Positions 26,438 through 36,474 of a DNA stretch of 64,000 nucleotides are shown piece by piece. The stretch lies in assembly GCA_018716485.1 (NCBI GenBank), contig DVJY01000047.1, positions 1-64,000 of the forward strand, in the 5' to 3' direction. The notes under the pieces were generated by a model. The model saw only the letters and a list, made by a program, of their open reading frames with translations. It was not told the DNA's origin and did not search any database. The translations under genes and the position numbers were made by a program. Each line of letters starts with the position of its first letter. Within the stretch, counting starts at the first letter, position 1. The stretch comes from Candidatus Scybalocola faecipullorum. GTDB taxonomy: Bacteria; Bacillota; Clostridia; Lachnospirales; Lachnospiraceae.

Positions 26438-27805
26438 TCAGCGAGGCAGTTCCCCGCCGTTTGTTTCAATTAAATGTTTGTACCAGTAAGCCGAATCTTT
26501 CCAAATTCTTTCCTGAGTACGATAATCAACAAAAATCAATCCGAATCTCTCTGAATAGCCCTTTGCCCATTCAAAGTTGTCCATCAGCGACCACTGGAAA
26601 TAGCCGCGGACATCCGTACCATCTTCCGCACTCTTTCTAAGTTCATACAAATATCTTCCGAGGAAGTCAATACGGTTCGGATCATGGACTTTACCATCCA
26701 CGGAAATCACATCGTGACAGGACATGCCGTTTTCTGTAATATAGATTGGCAGCCCGTAACGCTCATACAGGAATTTCGGTCCCCAGTAAAGACACTCCGG
26801 CGTAATCGGCCACTGTATACCTGTCTTTGGAAATCCTGCATAACGATCCACATATTCCGGTTTTCCATCCGGACCCGCCTGCATGCATGTACCGTTGTAG
26901 ATGTTTTGTCCGTAAAAATCAAGCGGCTGCTGCATAAGTTTAAAATCTTCAGGTTTCATATCCGGCAGCCAGCGCTCGTATAATTTCAGGCCATCTTCAG
27001 GATAATGTCCCAAAATAACCGGATCACTCCACCATGAAACATTCCAGCTCCAGCGGTAAGCATCTTCCGGGCAGGCAAACAATGTCCGGCGGGCAGCCTC
27101 AATATCTTCCGGGCTGTTTGTCTTCGGATAGCACATAGTGCCTGTCGGCGCATAACCGATCTGGATCGGCTGCTTCGCCGCTGCGCGCATCGCCTGGACC
27201 GCTTTACCGTGAGCCATCAGCACATGATGAGCCATCAAAAATGTATCCGTCAGAGGATTTTTCAGAGCCGGCGCATGTTCCGCAGTCACATGTCCAAGGC
27301 CGATAAAGCACTGCGGTTCGTTAAATGTCATAAAATGTGTCACTCTGTCAGAAAATGCATCAACAACGACACGGGCATACTCGGCAAACCAGTCCACACT
27401 GTCCGGATTCATCCAACCGCCGCGGATATATAACTCATACGGATAATCCCAGTGGAACAATGTAACATACGGTTCAATGCCTGCCGCCAGCAGCTCATCG
27501 ATCAAATTGCTATAGAATTCAATCCCCTTAGGATTAATTTTCCCTTTGCCCTCCGGCATAATTCTGGGCCAGCTGATTGAAAAACGATAAGCTTTCAGTC
27601 CCATCGCCTTCATCTGCTGCACATCTTCTTTATACAATTCATAGTGGTTACATGCCACATCGCCATTATGATCTCCGTAAACTTTTCCCGGATCTCTGCA
27701 AAAAACATCCCAAATGTTCAGTCCTTTGCCATCCTTGTAAGCCGCACCTTCAATCTGATAAGAGGCTGTTGCGGCGCCCCATACAAAATCGTCTCTAAAT
27801 CCCAT
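26438..27805 (-). CDS. GH1 beta-glucosidase (6-phospho-independent)
   Basis: This 455-residue TIM-barrel glycosidase lacks a signal peptide. The acid/base Glu is in MTFNEPQ and the nucleophile Glu in IYITENGM; FVWGAATASYQIEGA is the standard N-terminal block. It fits beta-glucosidases rather than phospho-beta-glucosidases. In a glucomannan locus it would remove beta-linked glucose from the ends of gluco-manno-oligosaccharides, though a beta-mannosidase activity cannot be excluded. It is followed by YesL and may begin a separate transcript, because a long-looped stem separates it from the isomerase gene. Confidence 0.9.
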   Translation of the reverse strand: MGFRDDFVWGAATASYQIEGAAYKDGKGLNIWDVFCRDPGKVYGDHNGDVACNHYELYKEDVQQMKAMGLKAYRFSISWPRIMPEGKGKINPKGIEFYSNLIDELLAAGIEPYVTLFHWDYPYELYIRGGWMNPDSVDWFAEYARVVVDAFSDRVTHFMTFNEPQCFIGLGHVTAEHAPALKNPLTDTFLMAHHVLMAHGKAVQAMRAAAKQPIQIGYAPTGTMCYPKTNSPEDIEAARRTLFACPEDAYRWSWNVSWWSDPVILGHYPEDGLKLYERWLPDMKPEDFKLMQQPLDFYGQNIYNGTCMQAGPDGKPEYVDRYAGFPKTGIQWPITPECLYWGPKFLYERYGLPIYITENGMSCHDVISVDGKVHDPNRIDFLGRYLYELRKSAEDGTDVRGYFQWSLMDNFEWAKGYSERFGLIFVDYRTQERIWKDSAYWYKHLIETNGGELPR

Positions 27806-27886
27806 AACTGCTCCTTTCGTACTGCTGTGTCAGGCTTGGCTGTTAAAGCCGCCTCCGTCGGCCGGCATCTTTCCTGCTGCAGCAAA

Positions 27887-27948
27887 ACTGCCGGGGCGCT
27901 GCCTGACAGAACATTTTTATCGTCTGTTTCGGCCCTTGCCCCGGCAGT
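27887..27948 (-). other. Long-looped GC stem between isomerase and GH1 genes
   Basis: ACTGCCGGGGC (27887-27897) pairs perfectly with GCCCCGGCAGT (27938-27948) across a 40-base loop. On the minus strand it is followed by TTTTGC. It may be a terminator after the isomerase gene or a leader structure of GH1. The rest of the 160-base gap shows no gene. Confidence 0.55.
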
Positions 27949-27967
27949 CTGATCTTATCATTCTTCT

Positions 27968-28909
27968 TTATACAGTTGTCAGCAGTGCATCACAAACGCC
28001 TGTGATTTCATAGCTGCCGGTACCTGCAGGTATAAAGAGGCTGTCGCCCTTTTTAAATTCTGCGCTGTCACCGCCGGCAGTCACTGTGCCGCTGCCATCC
28101 AAAATCAATATACTTAAAAATGAACGGTCATCTACACAGCCTGAAACTTTTGCCACATGGCAGCCATCCATAACAAGTTTATCCACCGTAAAATATTTAC
28201 ATGAACCAAGATGCGGCGCAAAAGACTTCTGGCAAGTCATCGGAGTTGTATTCGTTACTTTAATTGCCTGATCCACATGCAGCTGACGCGGTTTCCCGTC
28301 TTTGTCCAGACGTCCGTAATCATAGACACGGTACGTTACATTGGAATTCTGCTGAATCTCTGCAATGACGATACCTGCGCCAATGGCATGCAGTGTACCT
28401 GATTCAATAAAGAATACATCACCTTTTTTTACCGGCACCTTATTGAGCACTTCCGTCAATGTATTATTTTCAATTCTCTCACGGAACTCTTTTTCGTCTA
28501 CTTTTTTAGCAAATCCAAAATAAAGGAACGCGCCTTCTTCACAGTCTACAACATACCACATCTCTGTTTTGCCGTACTGATGTTCATGTTCCAGCGCATA
28601 GTCGTCGCTTGGATGTACCTGAATGGACAGGTTGCCTTTTGCATCAATAAACTTGATCAATACAGGGAAATTTTCAAAGCTTTCACAGTCTTTTCCCAGC
28701 ACCTGTTTACCGCAGGCATCAATATATTCTTCCAATGTTTTTCCTGCAAATTCACCATTTGCGATACGGCTCGGTCCATCCGGATGGCAGGACAGCTCCC
28801 ATGTCTCTGCAAGGATGTCTCCGTTATACTGCTTTCCGAAATCTGTCTTCAGCTTTGTACCGCCCCAAAGATAATCTTTGCAGGCCGGCGTTAATTTTAA
28901 AACAGCCAT
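27968..28909 (-). CDS. manA: Mannose-6-phosphate isomerase, class I
   Basis: This is a zinc-dependent cupin enzyme converting mannose-6-phosphate to fructose-6-phosphate, linking mannan breakdown to glycolysis. The 313-residue short form is typical of Bacillota. Motifs are visible: WGGTKL near the N-terminus, SIQVHPSDDYALEHE and KTEMWYVVD (zinc ligands Gln, His, Glu), and FIESGTLHAIGAG (His ligand). The start is the ATG at 28909 with AGGAG eight bases upstream, replacing an upstream in-frame ATG. It lies 33 bases after the phosphohexomutase gene, so Man-1-P to Man-6-P to Fru-6-P is encoded in one unit. Confidence 0.95.
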   Translation of the reverse strand: MAVLKLTPACKDYLWGGTKLKTDFGKQYNGDILAETWELSCHPDGPSRIANGEFAGKTLEEYIDACGKQVLGKDCESFENFPVLIKFIDAKGNLSIQVHPSDDYALEHEHQYGKTEMWYVVDCEEGAFLYFGFAKKVDEKEFRERIENNTLTEVLNKVPVKKGDVFFIESGTLHAIGAGIVIAEIQQNSNVTYRVYDYGRLDKDGKPRQLHVDQAIKVTNTTPMTCQKSFAPHLGSCKYFTVDKLVMDGCHVAKVSGCVDDRSFLSILILDGSGTVTAGGDSAEFKKGDSLFIPAGTGSYEITGVCDALLTTV

Positions 28910-28942
28910 TTTATATGCTCCTTTCACACAACTCTTTGAATG

Positions 28943-30664
28943 TCAGTCTTTTAATGAATCCATTAAAGCTGCCAGTTTATTTTCAGCATCTTCAAGAGAT
29001 GTGCCTTTAACGCCTGCATAATATTTAATCTTCGGCTCTGTACCTGAAGGTCTGACGCAGAACCATGCATCATCAGCAAGATCAAAGTAAAGTACGTTGG
29101 ACTGAGGCAGACCGGTCGTTGTCACTTCGCCTGTTTCCATGTTCTTCACTGTGTCGGCTTTATAATCGCGGAAAGCAAGTACTTTATAGCCGCCGACTTC
29201 TTTCGGAGGATTATTTCTTAATTCATCCATCATCTGTTTCATCTTCTCAGCGCCATCTGCACCTTTGAATGTCTTTGTAAACAGATCTTCTTTATAATAA
29301 CCGTATTTATCAAAAATGTTCAGCATCTGATCCCACAGTGTCAATCCCTGCTGCGCATAATAAGCCGCTGCTTCACACAGAGCCATTACTGCAACGCAGG
29401 CATCTTTATCTCTGGCATGAGTGCCCACAAGGCAGCCATAGCTTTCTTCAAAGCCGAACAAATATTCATGGCTGTGGTTCTGCTCAAAGAACTTAATCTG
29501 TTCGCCGATATATTTAAATCCGGTCAATGTTTCAATGCATGTCACATCATAGGATTTTGCCACAGACTTGGCCATGTTGGAGGACACGATAGTCGTTACA
29601 ATCGCGCCGTTTTCAGGCATGAGACCGAGGGCTTTTTTCTGCGACAATTCGTATTCACAGATGAGCATACCGGACATATTTCCTGTAAATACCTTATATT
29701 CGCCTGTCTTCGTATCTTTTGCATACACACCGAGACGGTCTGCATCAGGGTCTGTCGCAAGTACAAGATCCGCATCTTTTTCGGCAGCCAGTTCCAATGC
29801 CAGTTTAAACGCTTTTTTGTCTTCCGGGTTCGGATAATCTACTGTCGGGAAGTTGCCATCCGGCTTTTCCTGTTCAGGTACAACATATACCTGCTCAAAG
29901 CCAAGTTCTTTTAACACACGGCGCACCGGCACATTCCCTGTACCATGGAGCGGTGTGTATACAATTTTTAACTTGGAAGCCATCTCTTTAATCGCTTCCG
30001 GATGAAGCACCAGTTTTTTCAATGCTTCCATATATAAATCATCGATCTTTTCGCCGATAACTTCATAAAGTCCTGCGGCCTGCGCATCTTCTCTGGACAT
30101 CGTCTTAATTGCACCGAAGTCTGTCACTTTGCCCACTTCATCAATGATCTCCACGTCTTTCGGGTAAGTGATCTGAGCGCCGTCTTCCCAGTAAACCTTA
30201 TATCCATTGTATTCCGGCGGATTGTGGCTTGCTGTAATGACAATACCGGAAACGCATCCGAGCGTTCTCAGCGCAAATGAAAGTTCCGGTGTCGGACGAA
30301 GTGCATCAAAAATATATGCTTTAATGCCGTTGGCTGCCAGACAAAGCGCAGCTTCATTGGCAAATTCAGGGGACATCCTTCTGGAGTCGAAAGCGATAGC
30401 AACACCTTTGGCCTGTCCGTTCTGCTTAATAATATAATTTGCCAGTCCCTGAGTCGCTTTTCTGACCGTATAAATATTCATGCGGTTTGTTCCCGCACCG
30501 AGAACGCCTCTCAGACCGCCTGTGCCGAATTCCAGATCCTTATAAAAGCGATCAAAAATTTCAGTTTCGTTGCCTTCAATGGCTTTCAGTTCTGCTTTTG
30601 TTGCATCGTCAAAAATAGAATCGGTGCACCAGAACTCGTACTTTTTCATGACTTCTGCATTCAT
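28943..30664 (-). CDS. Phosphohexomutase (phosphomannomutase/phosphoglucomutase)
   Basis: This 573-residue alpha-D-phosphohexomutase is of the long PgcA-like type. The phosphoserine loop is ITASHNPPEYNGYK, the metal site is in DPDADRLG, and the C-terminal phosphate loop is in CVRPSGTEPKIKYY. The sugar-specificity loop contains GFEESYGCLVG. Here it should convert mannose-1-phosphate released by the GH130 phosphorylases to mannose-6-phosphate; glucose-1-phosphate may also be used. The start is the ATG at 30664 with GGAGGT eight bases upstream. It sits between CE17 and manA. Confidence 0.93.
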   Translation of the reverse strand: MNAEVMKKYEFWCTDSIFDDATKAELKAIEGNETEIFDRFYKDLEFGTGGLRGVLGAGTNRMNIYTVRKATQGLANYIIKQNGQAKGVAIAFDSRRMSPEFANEAALCLAANGIKAYIFDALRPTPELSFALRTLGCVSGIVITASHNPPEYNGYKVYWEDGAQITYPKDVEIIDEVGKVTDFGAIKTMSREDAQAAGLYEVIGEKIDDLYMEALKKLVLHPEAIKEMASKLKIVYTPLHGTGNVPVRRVLKELGFEQVYVVPEQEKPDGNFPTVDYPNPEDKKAFKLALELAAEKDADLVLATDPDADRLGVYAKDTKTGEYKVFTGNMSGMLICEYELSQKKALGLMPENGAIVTTIVSSNMAKSVAKSYDVTCIETLTGFKYIGEQIKFFEQNHSHEYLFGFEESYGCLVGTHARDKDACVAVMALCEAAAYYAQQGLTLWDQMLNIFDKYGYYKEDLFTKTFKGADGAEKMKQMMDELRNNPPKEVGGYKVLAFRDYKADTVKNMETGEVTTTGLPQSNVLYFDLADDAWFCVRPSGTEPKIKYYAGVKGTSLEDAENKLAALMDSLKD

Positions 30665-30696
30665 CTTCATTACCTCCACACTGGGCCTTGACGGCC

Positions 30697-31806
30697 TTAA
30701 GATGCTATCACCGAGACAAGATAAAATGGTCTGACATCATCGTCATGGGTCTCAATGATTGAAATTTCAAGCGTATGCTTTTTCTGTTCCGCATGATGTA
30801 AAAGCTTCTGCAGATACAGGCAGTCTCCCCATGTTTCCTCAAAATTCCCATCGAGGATAACCGGATGTTCAGTATCGCCGTCAATAACAGCCGAAGCCAC
30901 CGGAACCGGCTTCTGAACAGACTTTCTGTACTGCACTGCCATACAGCTGCAGTCAATTTCAAAAGTTATTTTATCATTCAAATGCGATGCCGTCCAGCCA
31001 TTTTTATATAAATCCAGCATTCCTTTTTTCTCGTCTGCATCTACTTGAAATCCTTCAAGTGAAAAACAGTTATTTTCAATCTGATACAACTTGCTGTTTT
31101 CATAGCTGTTAGCCGTCAGAGGCGCCGGATAATCCGGTTCAGATTCTTCACTGGCTAAGTCGTTTCGTACTGTATCAAGGAAATATTTAATTGTGTCAGC
31201 AACATAACCATGACCAAGATCATTTGGATGCAGATTATCCGGAGTCAGTTCCGGCGCTTCATACAGCCCGTCACCAATCATCGGATAAACTGCCGCTTTC
31301 ATACTGACACACGGAATGCCGTAGTAGGCGCCAATCCTATTGTGGAAGTCCTGTGCATTATGACCGTCATCATAAAATACATTGTTCATAATGATAACCG
31401 CCGGGCGGGATGGAGCCTGAAGAAGCTGCCGGATCACGCCTTCGTAAGTTTCTTCAAAGAATTCATCGGCATCATCATTGACACTGAAATCTACAACAAC
31501 AACATCCGGCCTGTACTTAAGTACATCTTTCCACGCTCTGGCGCCGCCATAATGTGATGATGTGCCGCCGATGCCGCCGTTAATATACTTAAACTGTGCC
31601 TGCGGGAATTTTTCCTGCCACCATTCAAATACTCTGTAGGCGTAACACAGTGTATCTTTTGTCGCAAGGCTGCCCTGAGTAATAGAACCGCCAAGAAATC
31701 CTATGTGGAGTGTTTCGCCCTGACCGGCGCGCCTCATACATTGTTTAAGGCGCGCCCAGTTTCCGCGCACGACAAGTCCCTGTTTAATCCATTCGCTTGC
31801 TTGCAT
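30697..31806 (-). CDS. CE17-like mannan acetylesterase (SGNH plus C-terminal domain)
   Basis: This cytoplasmic 369-residue esterase removes acetyl groups from imported manno-oligosaccharides. The SGNH blocks are visible: Ser in FLGGSITQGS, Gly in NGGIGGTSSHYG, Asn in DFSVNDDA, and Asp/His in DNLHPNDLGH. After about residue 215 a beta-rich domain resembles the C-terminal CBM35-like module of RiCE17 from Roseburia intestinalis, which is known to act on 2-O-acetyl mannose. The gene order CE17, GH130_1, epimerase, GH130_2, CE2 supports the assignment. It starts at an ATG with GAAGGAAGG upstream. Confidence 0.85.
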   Translation of the reverse strand: MQASEWIKQGLVVRGNWARLKQCMRRAGQGETLHIGFLGGSITQGSLATKDTLCYAYRVFEWWQEKFPQAQFKYINGGIGGTSSHYGGARAWKDVLKYRPDVVVVDFSVNDDADEFFEETYEGVIRQLLQAPSRPAVIIMNNVFYDDGHNAQDFHNRIGAYYGIPCVSMKAAVYPMIGDGLYEAPELTPDNLHPNDLGHGYVADTIKYFLDTVRNDLASEESEPDYPAPLTANSYENSKLYQIENNCFSLEGFQVDADEKKGMLDLYKNGWTASHLNDKITFEIDCSCMAVQYRKSVQKPVPVASAVIDGDTEHPVILDGNFEETWGDCLYLQKLLHHAEQKKHTLEISIIETHDDDVRPFYLVSVIAS

Positions 31807-31820
31807 ATTTACCTTCCTTC

Positions 31821-32996
31821 TTACTGCTGTGATTTTAAAAATGCCATATTTTTTTCAATTAAAGCAATTCTCTGTTTCACACAGTCTGCGGAGCGCAGCG
31901 GATCAGACGGCGTATTAAATACATAATCAACCAGCTTATCAATGGTTGTTGTCGCCACATGCATTCTCGTATCAGAAGATGCATAATAAATGAAAACATC
32001 ACCGTTGTCTCTGGCAATCGCACCGTTGGTAAATACAACATTGGACACATCGCCAAGGCGCTCATGTCCGAGAGGTCCGATCAGAAGACCGGAAGGCTCT
32101 GCAATAACTTTCTCAGGATGCTCTAAATCTGTGGCAAATGCATAAATTACATATCTCAGGCCGGCAGCTGTATTTCTGACACCATGGGCAATGTGGATCC
32201 AGCCCCTGTCTGTCTTGATCGGTACAGCGCCCGCACCGTTTTTCGCTTCTGTAATCGTATGATATTTACGGCGGCTTGTCATGATTTCTTCATCAATCAC
32301 CGCATGCTCAATATCATCGCACAGACCGAAGCCGATACCGCCGCCGCTTCCTGTGTCAATAAAGTCATCCATCGGACGTGTATAAAACGCATATTTGCCA
32401 TTGACAAACTCAGGATGAAGCACAACATTTCTCTGCTGAGGGCTTCTGAGTGTTGTTAAGTTGTCCAGACGTTCCCATGTCTTTAAATCTTTCGTGCGGA
32501 CAATGCCTGCGGCAGCTACTGCTGCAGACAGATCGTTAACCGATGTATCTTTACTTTCTGAACAGAAGACACCGTAAATCCAGCCATCCTCATGCTTTGT
32601 CAGACGCATATCATACACGTTTGTTTCTTCCGGGCATGTGTCCGGAAGTTCCACAGGTTTTTCCCAGAAATGGAAACCGTCAATACCTGTATCGCTCTCT
32701 GCTACTGCAAAGAAAGACTTTCTGTCTGCGCCCTCCACGCGGACAACAAGATAAAACTTGCCGTTCAGTTCAATGGCACCGGAATTCATCACTGCGTTGA
32801 TTCCCAATCTTTCCATAAAGTACGGATTGGTCTCCGGATTCAAATCATATTTCCATTCTACCGGTGCATGTTCTCTTGTCAGTATCGGATCTTCATAACG
32901 GTCAAAAACACCATTATAAAAATTACTTTTTCTATTCTTTTTCGCGATTAATTTTTCAAGTTTTGCTTTTTCTACATAATATTGCGGATGCAGCAT
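31821..32996 (-). CDS. GH130_1 4-O-beta-D-mannosyl-D-glucose phosphorylase
   Basis: This cytoplasmic propeller enzyme phosphorolyses mannosyl-beta-1,4-glucose to mannose-1-phosphate and glucose. The length of 391 residues and the blocks [17 protein letters not shown] (general-acid Asp), [21 protein letters not shown] and [19 protein letters not shown] match the GH130_1 group that includes BfMGP and RaMP1. Phosphate-binding residues are expected in the His- and Arg-containing segment [15 protein letters not shown]. It works with the 2-epimerase encoded directly upstream, which supplies its substrate from mannobiose. The gap to CE17 is 14 bases. AGGAGG precedes the ATG. Confidence 0.92.
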   Translation of the reverse strand: MLHPQYYVEKAKLEKLIAKKNRKSNFYNGVFDRYEDPILTREHAPVEWKYDLNPETNPYFMERLGINAVMNSGAIELNGKFYLVVRVEGADRKSFFAVAESDTGIDGFHFWEKPVELPDTCPEETNVYDMRLTKHEDGWIYGVFCSESKDTSVNDLSAAVAAAGIVRTKDLKTWERLDNLTTLRSPQQRNVVLHPEFVNGKYAFYTRPMDDFIDTGSGGGIGFGLCDDIEHAVIDEEIMTSRRKYHTITEAKNGAGAVPIKTDRGWIHIAHGVRNTAAGLRYVIYAFATDLEHPEKVIAEPSGLLIGPLGHERLGDVSNVVFTNGAIARDNGDVFIYYASSDTRMHVATTTIDKLVDYVFNTPSDPLRSADCVKQRIALIEKNMAFLKSQQ

Positions 32997-33026
32997 CTTT
33001 CTTCATAACCTCCTGTGATGATCTAT

Positions 33027-34205
33027 TTATGCAAGTCTTTTTATAACTTCAAAACACATTCTGCCGTTGTGATACGGACACTTCCACGGTTCAACGATCG
33101 GTTTTTTCGTTGATGGTTTTCCATCATCATCCAAATCCCAGAACCATTCCGAGCCTTCTCTCGGATCGACAAGATTTGTCTTAATATACTCCCATATATC
33201 AAAAACTGCCTGAAGGTATTCTTTATGTTCCGGAGATTTCTCGTATCCGTTGAGGAATCCGACCAAAGCCTCAGCCTGTCCCCACCAGATTCTTGAGACA
33301 TTATCGATACCTTTTTCACATTCATTTAATAAGGAATGTTTTCTGTACGCTGTCTTATAGACTTCTGCTGTCAGATCCTTTGTAATCACAAGCATTTTTT
33401 CAGTAAGTTCTGAATCACCGAGAATTTCACATCCACGGTCAATAAGCCATGCAGTTTCAATGTCATGTCCGTAAGAATGAAGATCAATCAGCGTATTCCA
33501 ATGTTTATCAAAGAAAACTTCCTGACGGTGACGTGCCGGATTATATACTTTGTCTGCAAAAATTTCCATGATCCAGCGCAGACTGTTTCCCACACCTTCA
33601 TCTTTTGTCACACGGTACAGTTCCGTATAAGCTTCAAAAACATGGAGCAATGTGTTCATTGTCTTCTCAGCCATAACACCGTTTTCTGAGAGTTTTTCAT
33701 TGCTGATCGGCTCAAAATTTCTGTCGAATGCTTCCAGATAGCCTTCGTCATCTTTACATTTGCTTTCGATCATATCATGAAGTTTCCATGCAAGTTCAAG
33801 GGCTTCTTTATTGCCTGTAGCATCATAATAAGAAGAAAGTGCATAAATTGCAAACGCCTGATTATATGTATGCTTCATACCGTCAGCAATCTGACCGTCG
33901 TAAGTTACAGCCCAGTAAATGCCGCCGTAAGTCGTATCAAGGCAGTGCTCTTTAATAAAAGCAAATGCATGATCAGCATACTCCAGCAGTGATGAATCTT
34001 TTAATGTCATTGCCGCATTGGAGAAGAACCACAAAATGCGGCTGTGCAGGATACATCCCTTAACTGCCTTTTTGTCTACATTTAAATCAAAATCCATATA
34101 TCCGTAAAATCCGCCGTTTTCTGTATCGCGCAGATTTTCCCAAAACGGCAGAATTTTCGTTTCAAGATGATTTTTAACTTCTGATCTTAATGTCTGCGTA
34201 TCCAT
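33027..34205 (-). CDS. Mannobiose/cellobiose 2-epimerase (AGE family)
   Basis: This 392-residue (alpha/alpha)6-barrel enzyme is expected to epimerise the reducing-end mannose of mannobiose to glucose. The family's catalytic His residues are seen in SYGHDIETAWL and in the C-terminal CPYHNGRM block; WWGQAEALVGF is another hallmark. The length matches cellobiose 2-epimerases. Placement between the two GH130 genes fits mannobiose as substrate, as in Roseburia, Ruminococcus and Bacteroides mannan loci. No signal peptide. AAGGAGC precedes the ATG. Confidence 0.92.
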   Translation of the reverse strand: MDTQTLRSEVKNHLETKILPFWENLRDTENGGFYGYMDFDLNVDKKAVKGCILHSRILWFFSNAAMTLKDSSLLEYADHAFAFIKEHCLDTTYGGIYWAVTYDGQIADGMKHTYNQAFAIYALSSYYDATGNKEALELAWKLHDMIESKCKDDEGYLEAFDRNFEPISNEKLSENGVMAEKTMNTLLHVFEAYTELYRVTKDEGVGNSLRWIMEIFADKVYNPARHRQEVFFDKHWNTLIDLHSYGHDIETAWLIDRGCEILGDSELTEKMLVITKDLTAEVYKTAYRKHSLLNECEKGIDNVSRIWWGQAEALVGFLNGYEKSPEHKEYLQAVFDIWEYIKTNLVDPREGSEWFWDLDDDGKPSTKKPIVEPWKCPYHNGRMCFEVIKRLA

Positions 34206-34219
34206 CTTAAAAATGCTCC

Positions 34220-35242
34220 TTATCTTCTTCCGATTTCAGTATCAGCTTCTCTTACAACACTGTGTGCTTTAATATAATCTACAAGTTCATCTGCATAAGC
34301 AAATGCAAGGCCTACATAGCTGTCTGCAGCGCCATAGTAAATTGCCATCTTATTTGTTACGCTGTCATGAATTGTTGCGCATGGGAATGTAACGTTCGGC
34401 ACGAATCCGCGTTCTTCATACCATTCTTCCGGTGTCAGAAGGAAGTTTTCACAGCGGTATTTAACGATTGACGGATTATCAATATCCAAAATTGCGCCGC
34501 CAAGGCTGTATACATAACCGTTGCATGTGCCGGAAACGCCGTGATAAATGAGAAGCCAGCCTTCGCTCGTTTCAATTGGTGCAGCGCCGCCGCCGATTTT
34601 TAAGCTTTCCCACCATTCACTGCTCTTGCCCATCACATGACGGTGTTTGCCCCAGTATACAAGGTCCGGGCTTTCAGAAACAAAGATATCGCCAAACGGT
34701 GTATGTCCGCTGTCTGAAGGTCTTGAAAGTATCGCAAAGTTACCGTTGATCTTTCTCGGGAATAATACAGCATTTCTGTTAAACGGCAGGAACGGATTTT
34801 CGAGGCGCACAAATTTCTTGAAATCTGTTGTTTTTGCAAGGCCGATGGAAGCACCATAAAAATCCTGACACCACATAATGTAATAAGTATCTTCAATTTT
34901 CACAAGACGCGGATCATAAGCGTAAATCGGCATAAACGGTTCATCGTTTTCATCAACGAACTGAATTTTTTCTTTTTCAATATCCCAATGGATAGCATCT
35001 TTGCTGTGTCCAAGGTAAATATACGGAATACCGTTTGTCTGTTCAGCACGGAATACACCAATAAACTCATCGCCGTAAGGCATTACAGCGCTGTTAAATA
35101 TTCTTGCTACACCATCTACAGGATTACGTCCGATAATCGGATTTTCACTGTATCTCCAAATCGGTGCACCTTTAATATTTTCCGGCTTTTCCTGCCAAGG
35201 TACGTTTTTCACTTCCGGTGTTAATAATTTAAATTCACTCAT
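34220..35242 (-). CDS. GH130_2 beta-1,4-mannooligosaccharide phosphorylase
   Basis: This 340-residue propeller enzyme phosphorolyses beta-1,4-manno-oligosaccharides from the non-reducing end, giving mannose-1-phosphate. The general-acid Asp is in IYAYDPRLVKIEDTYY; WWESLKIGGGAAPIET and LLIYHGVSGTCNGYVYSLG carry the phosphate-site residues. It closely resembles RaMP2-type enzymes. The start is the ATG at 35242 with GGAGG eight bases upstream. It is flanked by CE2 and the epimerase, 14 bases before the latter. Confidence 0.92.
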   Translation of the reverse strand: MSEFKLLTPEVKNVPWQEKPENIKGAPIWRYSENPIIGRNPVDGVARIFNSAVMPYGDEFIGVFRAEQTNGIPYIYLGHSKDAIHWDIEKEKIQFVDENDEPFMPIYAYDPRLVKIEDTYYIMWCQDFYGASIGLAKTTDFKKFVRLENPFLPFNRNAVLFPRKINGNFAILSRPSDSGHTPFGDIFVSESPDLVYWGKHRHVMGKSSEWWESLKIGGGAAPIETSEGWLLIYHGVSGTCNGYVYSLGGAILDIDNPSIVKYRCENFLLTPEEWYEERGFVPNVTFPCATIHDSVTNKMAIYYGAADSYVGLAFAYADELVDYIKAHSVVREADTEIGRR

Positions 35243-35275
35243 CTTTTTATCCTCCATGATGTTTTATTTTATTTT

Positions 35276-36349
35276 TTAATTATTTTTCCAGATGTCTTCA
35301 CCAAAGGAGCGAATAAATGCCGTCAGTTCTTCCGCCATTTTTTCTGCCTCCGGAATACGGATATGTCCCGGTGTTCCGGAACCGTTATTGCTGTACATAA
35401 AGTGAACGATTTTATCGTCATCAAATCGTCTGCATACTTCATCAATCGATTTATCCCAGTTTGCATCGTGGTTCAATATTGTTGTTGCCAAAATAATAAG
35501 CGCATTCGGATATTTTCCGCGGATATTTTTTATCAGCATTTCATAATGATCGCGCCAGTATGCAGATTTTTCACTGTCATAATTCTCTGCCATATAATCG
35601 ACAGGATGATTATCATTCTGTCCGATAGCCACAATAACAACATGGGGCGTATATCTTGAAAAATCCCATGATGTCGTCGGCCCGGTCTCTGGATTATACT
35701 GGACTTTATCCCACACGCTCTCCATACCGAGAAATACGGGATCACAAAACCAGCCGGTGCCGTCTAAAAGAGCAATGCCGCCCTGAGCCACATCATGCAG
35801 CTGGGCATTCAGTTTTCTTGCTGTAATTGCAGAATAGGCATACCAGCTATTGGAATACTGGCCCTGATGCTCAGGGTCTTCTTTGCCCACATAGTCAACA
35901 GCTTCCGAAACTTCACCTGCAGAAACCGAATCTCCGTAAACTTCAATTTTTTTCTCAGGCTTTGCTTCAGGTGCCTGAAGCTGTGCATCCGCATCAAAAA
36001 TCAGCCCCAAAAACGTCACTGTATGGCATGAATCCATGCGTTTAAACACGGTCAGATCATGCCATCCGTTTTCCAAATCTTTGGCCAGTGTCAGGCATAC
36101 TTCTTCATCACCGTGAGGCAGCAGCACCTTGGTCTGTACTCCATCCACAATAACACCGAGATAGTTATCCCAGCATCCTCTGTGATTACAAAGCTTAATG
36201 GCTGCTTTTGTCCCGGTAAACTTTGTTTTAATCATGGTATACGGGTACACAAGTACCGGTGCATTTTTATCTGCGTCATCAATACGTCCCATATACTGTA
36301 AATGCTCATCTGTAGGTAATATCAGTTTTTCGTTTGTACTGCAGGTCAT
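35276..36349 (-). CDS. CE2 family mannan acetylesterase
   Basis: This is a cytoplasmic 357-residue deacetylase with the CE2 two-domain layout: an N-terminal jelly-roll (about 15-130) and a C-terminal SGNH-type domain. The nucleophile Ser is in YGDSVSAGE, the Asn block is IGQNDNHP, and the catalytic His is in GTPGHIRIPE. CE2 enzymes act as a Ser-His dyad on 3-, 4- and 6-O-acetyl sugars and in Roseburia complement CE17. It lies between GH26 and GH130_2. AGGAAGG precedes the ATG. Confidence 0.88.
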   Translation of the reverse strand: MTCSTNEKLILPTDEHLQYMGRIDDADKNAPVLVYPYTMIKTKFTGTKAAIKLCNHRGCWDNYLGVIVDGVQTKVLLPHGDEEVCLTLAKDLENGWHDLTVFKRMDSCHTVTFLGLIFDADAQLQAPEAKPEKKIEVYGDSVSAGEVSEAVDYVGKEDPEHQGQYSNSWYAYSAITARKLNAQLHDVAQGGIALLDGTGWFCDPVFLGMESVWDKVQYNPETGPTTSWDFSRYTPHVVIVAIGQNDNHPVDYMAENYDSEKSAYWRDHYEMLIKNIRGKYPNALIILATTILNHDANWDKSIDEVCRRFDDDKIVHFMYSNNGSGTPGHIRIPEAEKMAEELTAFIRSFGEDIWKNN

Positions 36350-36388
36350 GATATTTTCCTTCCTTAACTACAATTTTCTTATGGCTTA

Positions 36389-36416
36389 TGCCAGAGGGCA
36401 TTTTATCCCTCCGGCA
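36389..36416 (-). other. Intercistronic stem-loop between GH26 and CE2
   Basis: TGCCGGAGGG pairs with CCCTCTGGCA (one mismatch) around an eight-base loop. No T run follows on the minus strand, so it looks like an mRNA-stabilising or processing stem rather than a strong terminator. Confidence 0.55.
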
Positions 36417-36474
36417 CGCTTTTGTTAATCCTCCCGGGAAGCAGATTCCCTGTCACATCCCGATCGTCTGTTTA

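Noticed and set aside
31043..31060. Palindrome ACTTGAAATCCTTCAAGT resembling the 22.4 kb boxes
   Set aside because: It lies inside the CE17 coding sequence with a four-base centre, not the 21-base spacing of the operator. A chance match is likely.
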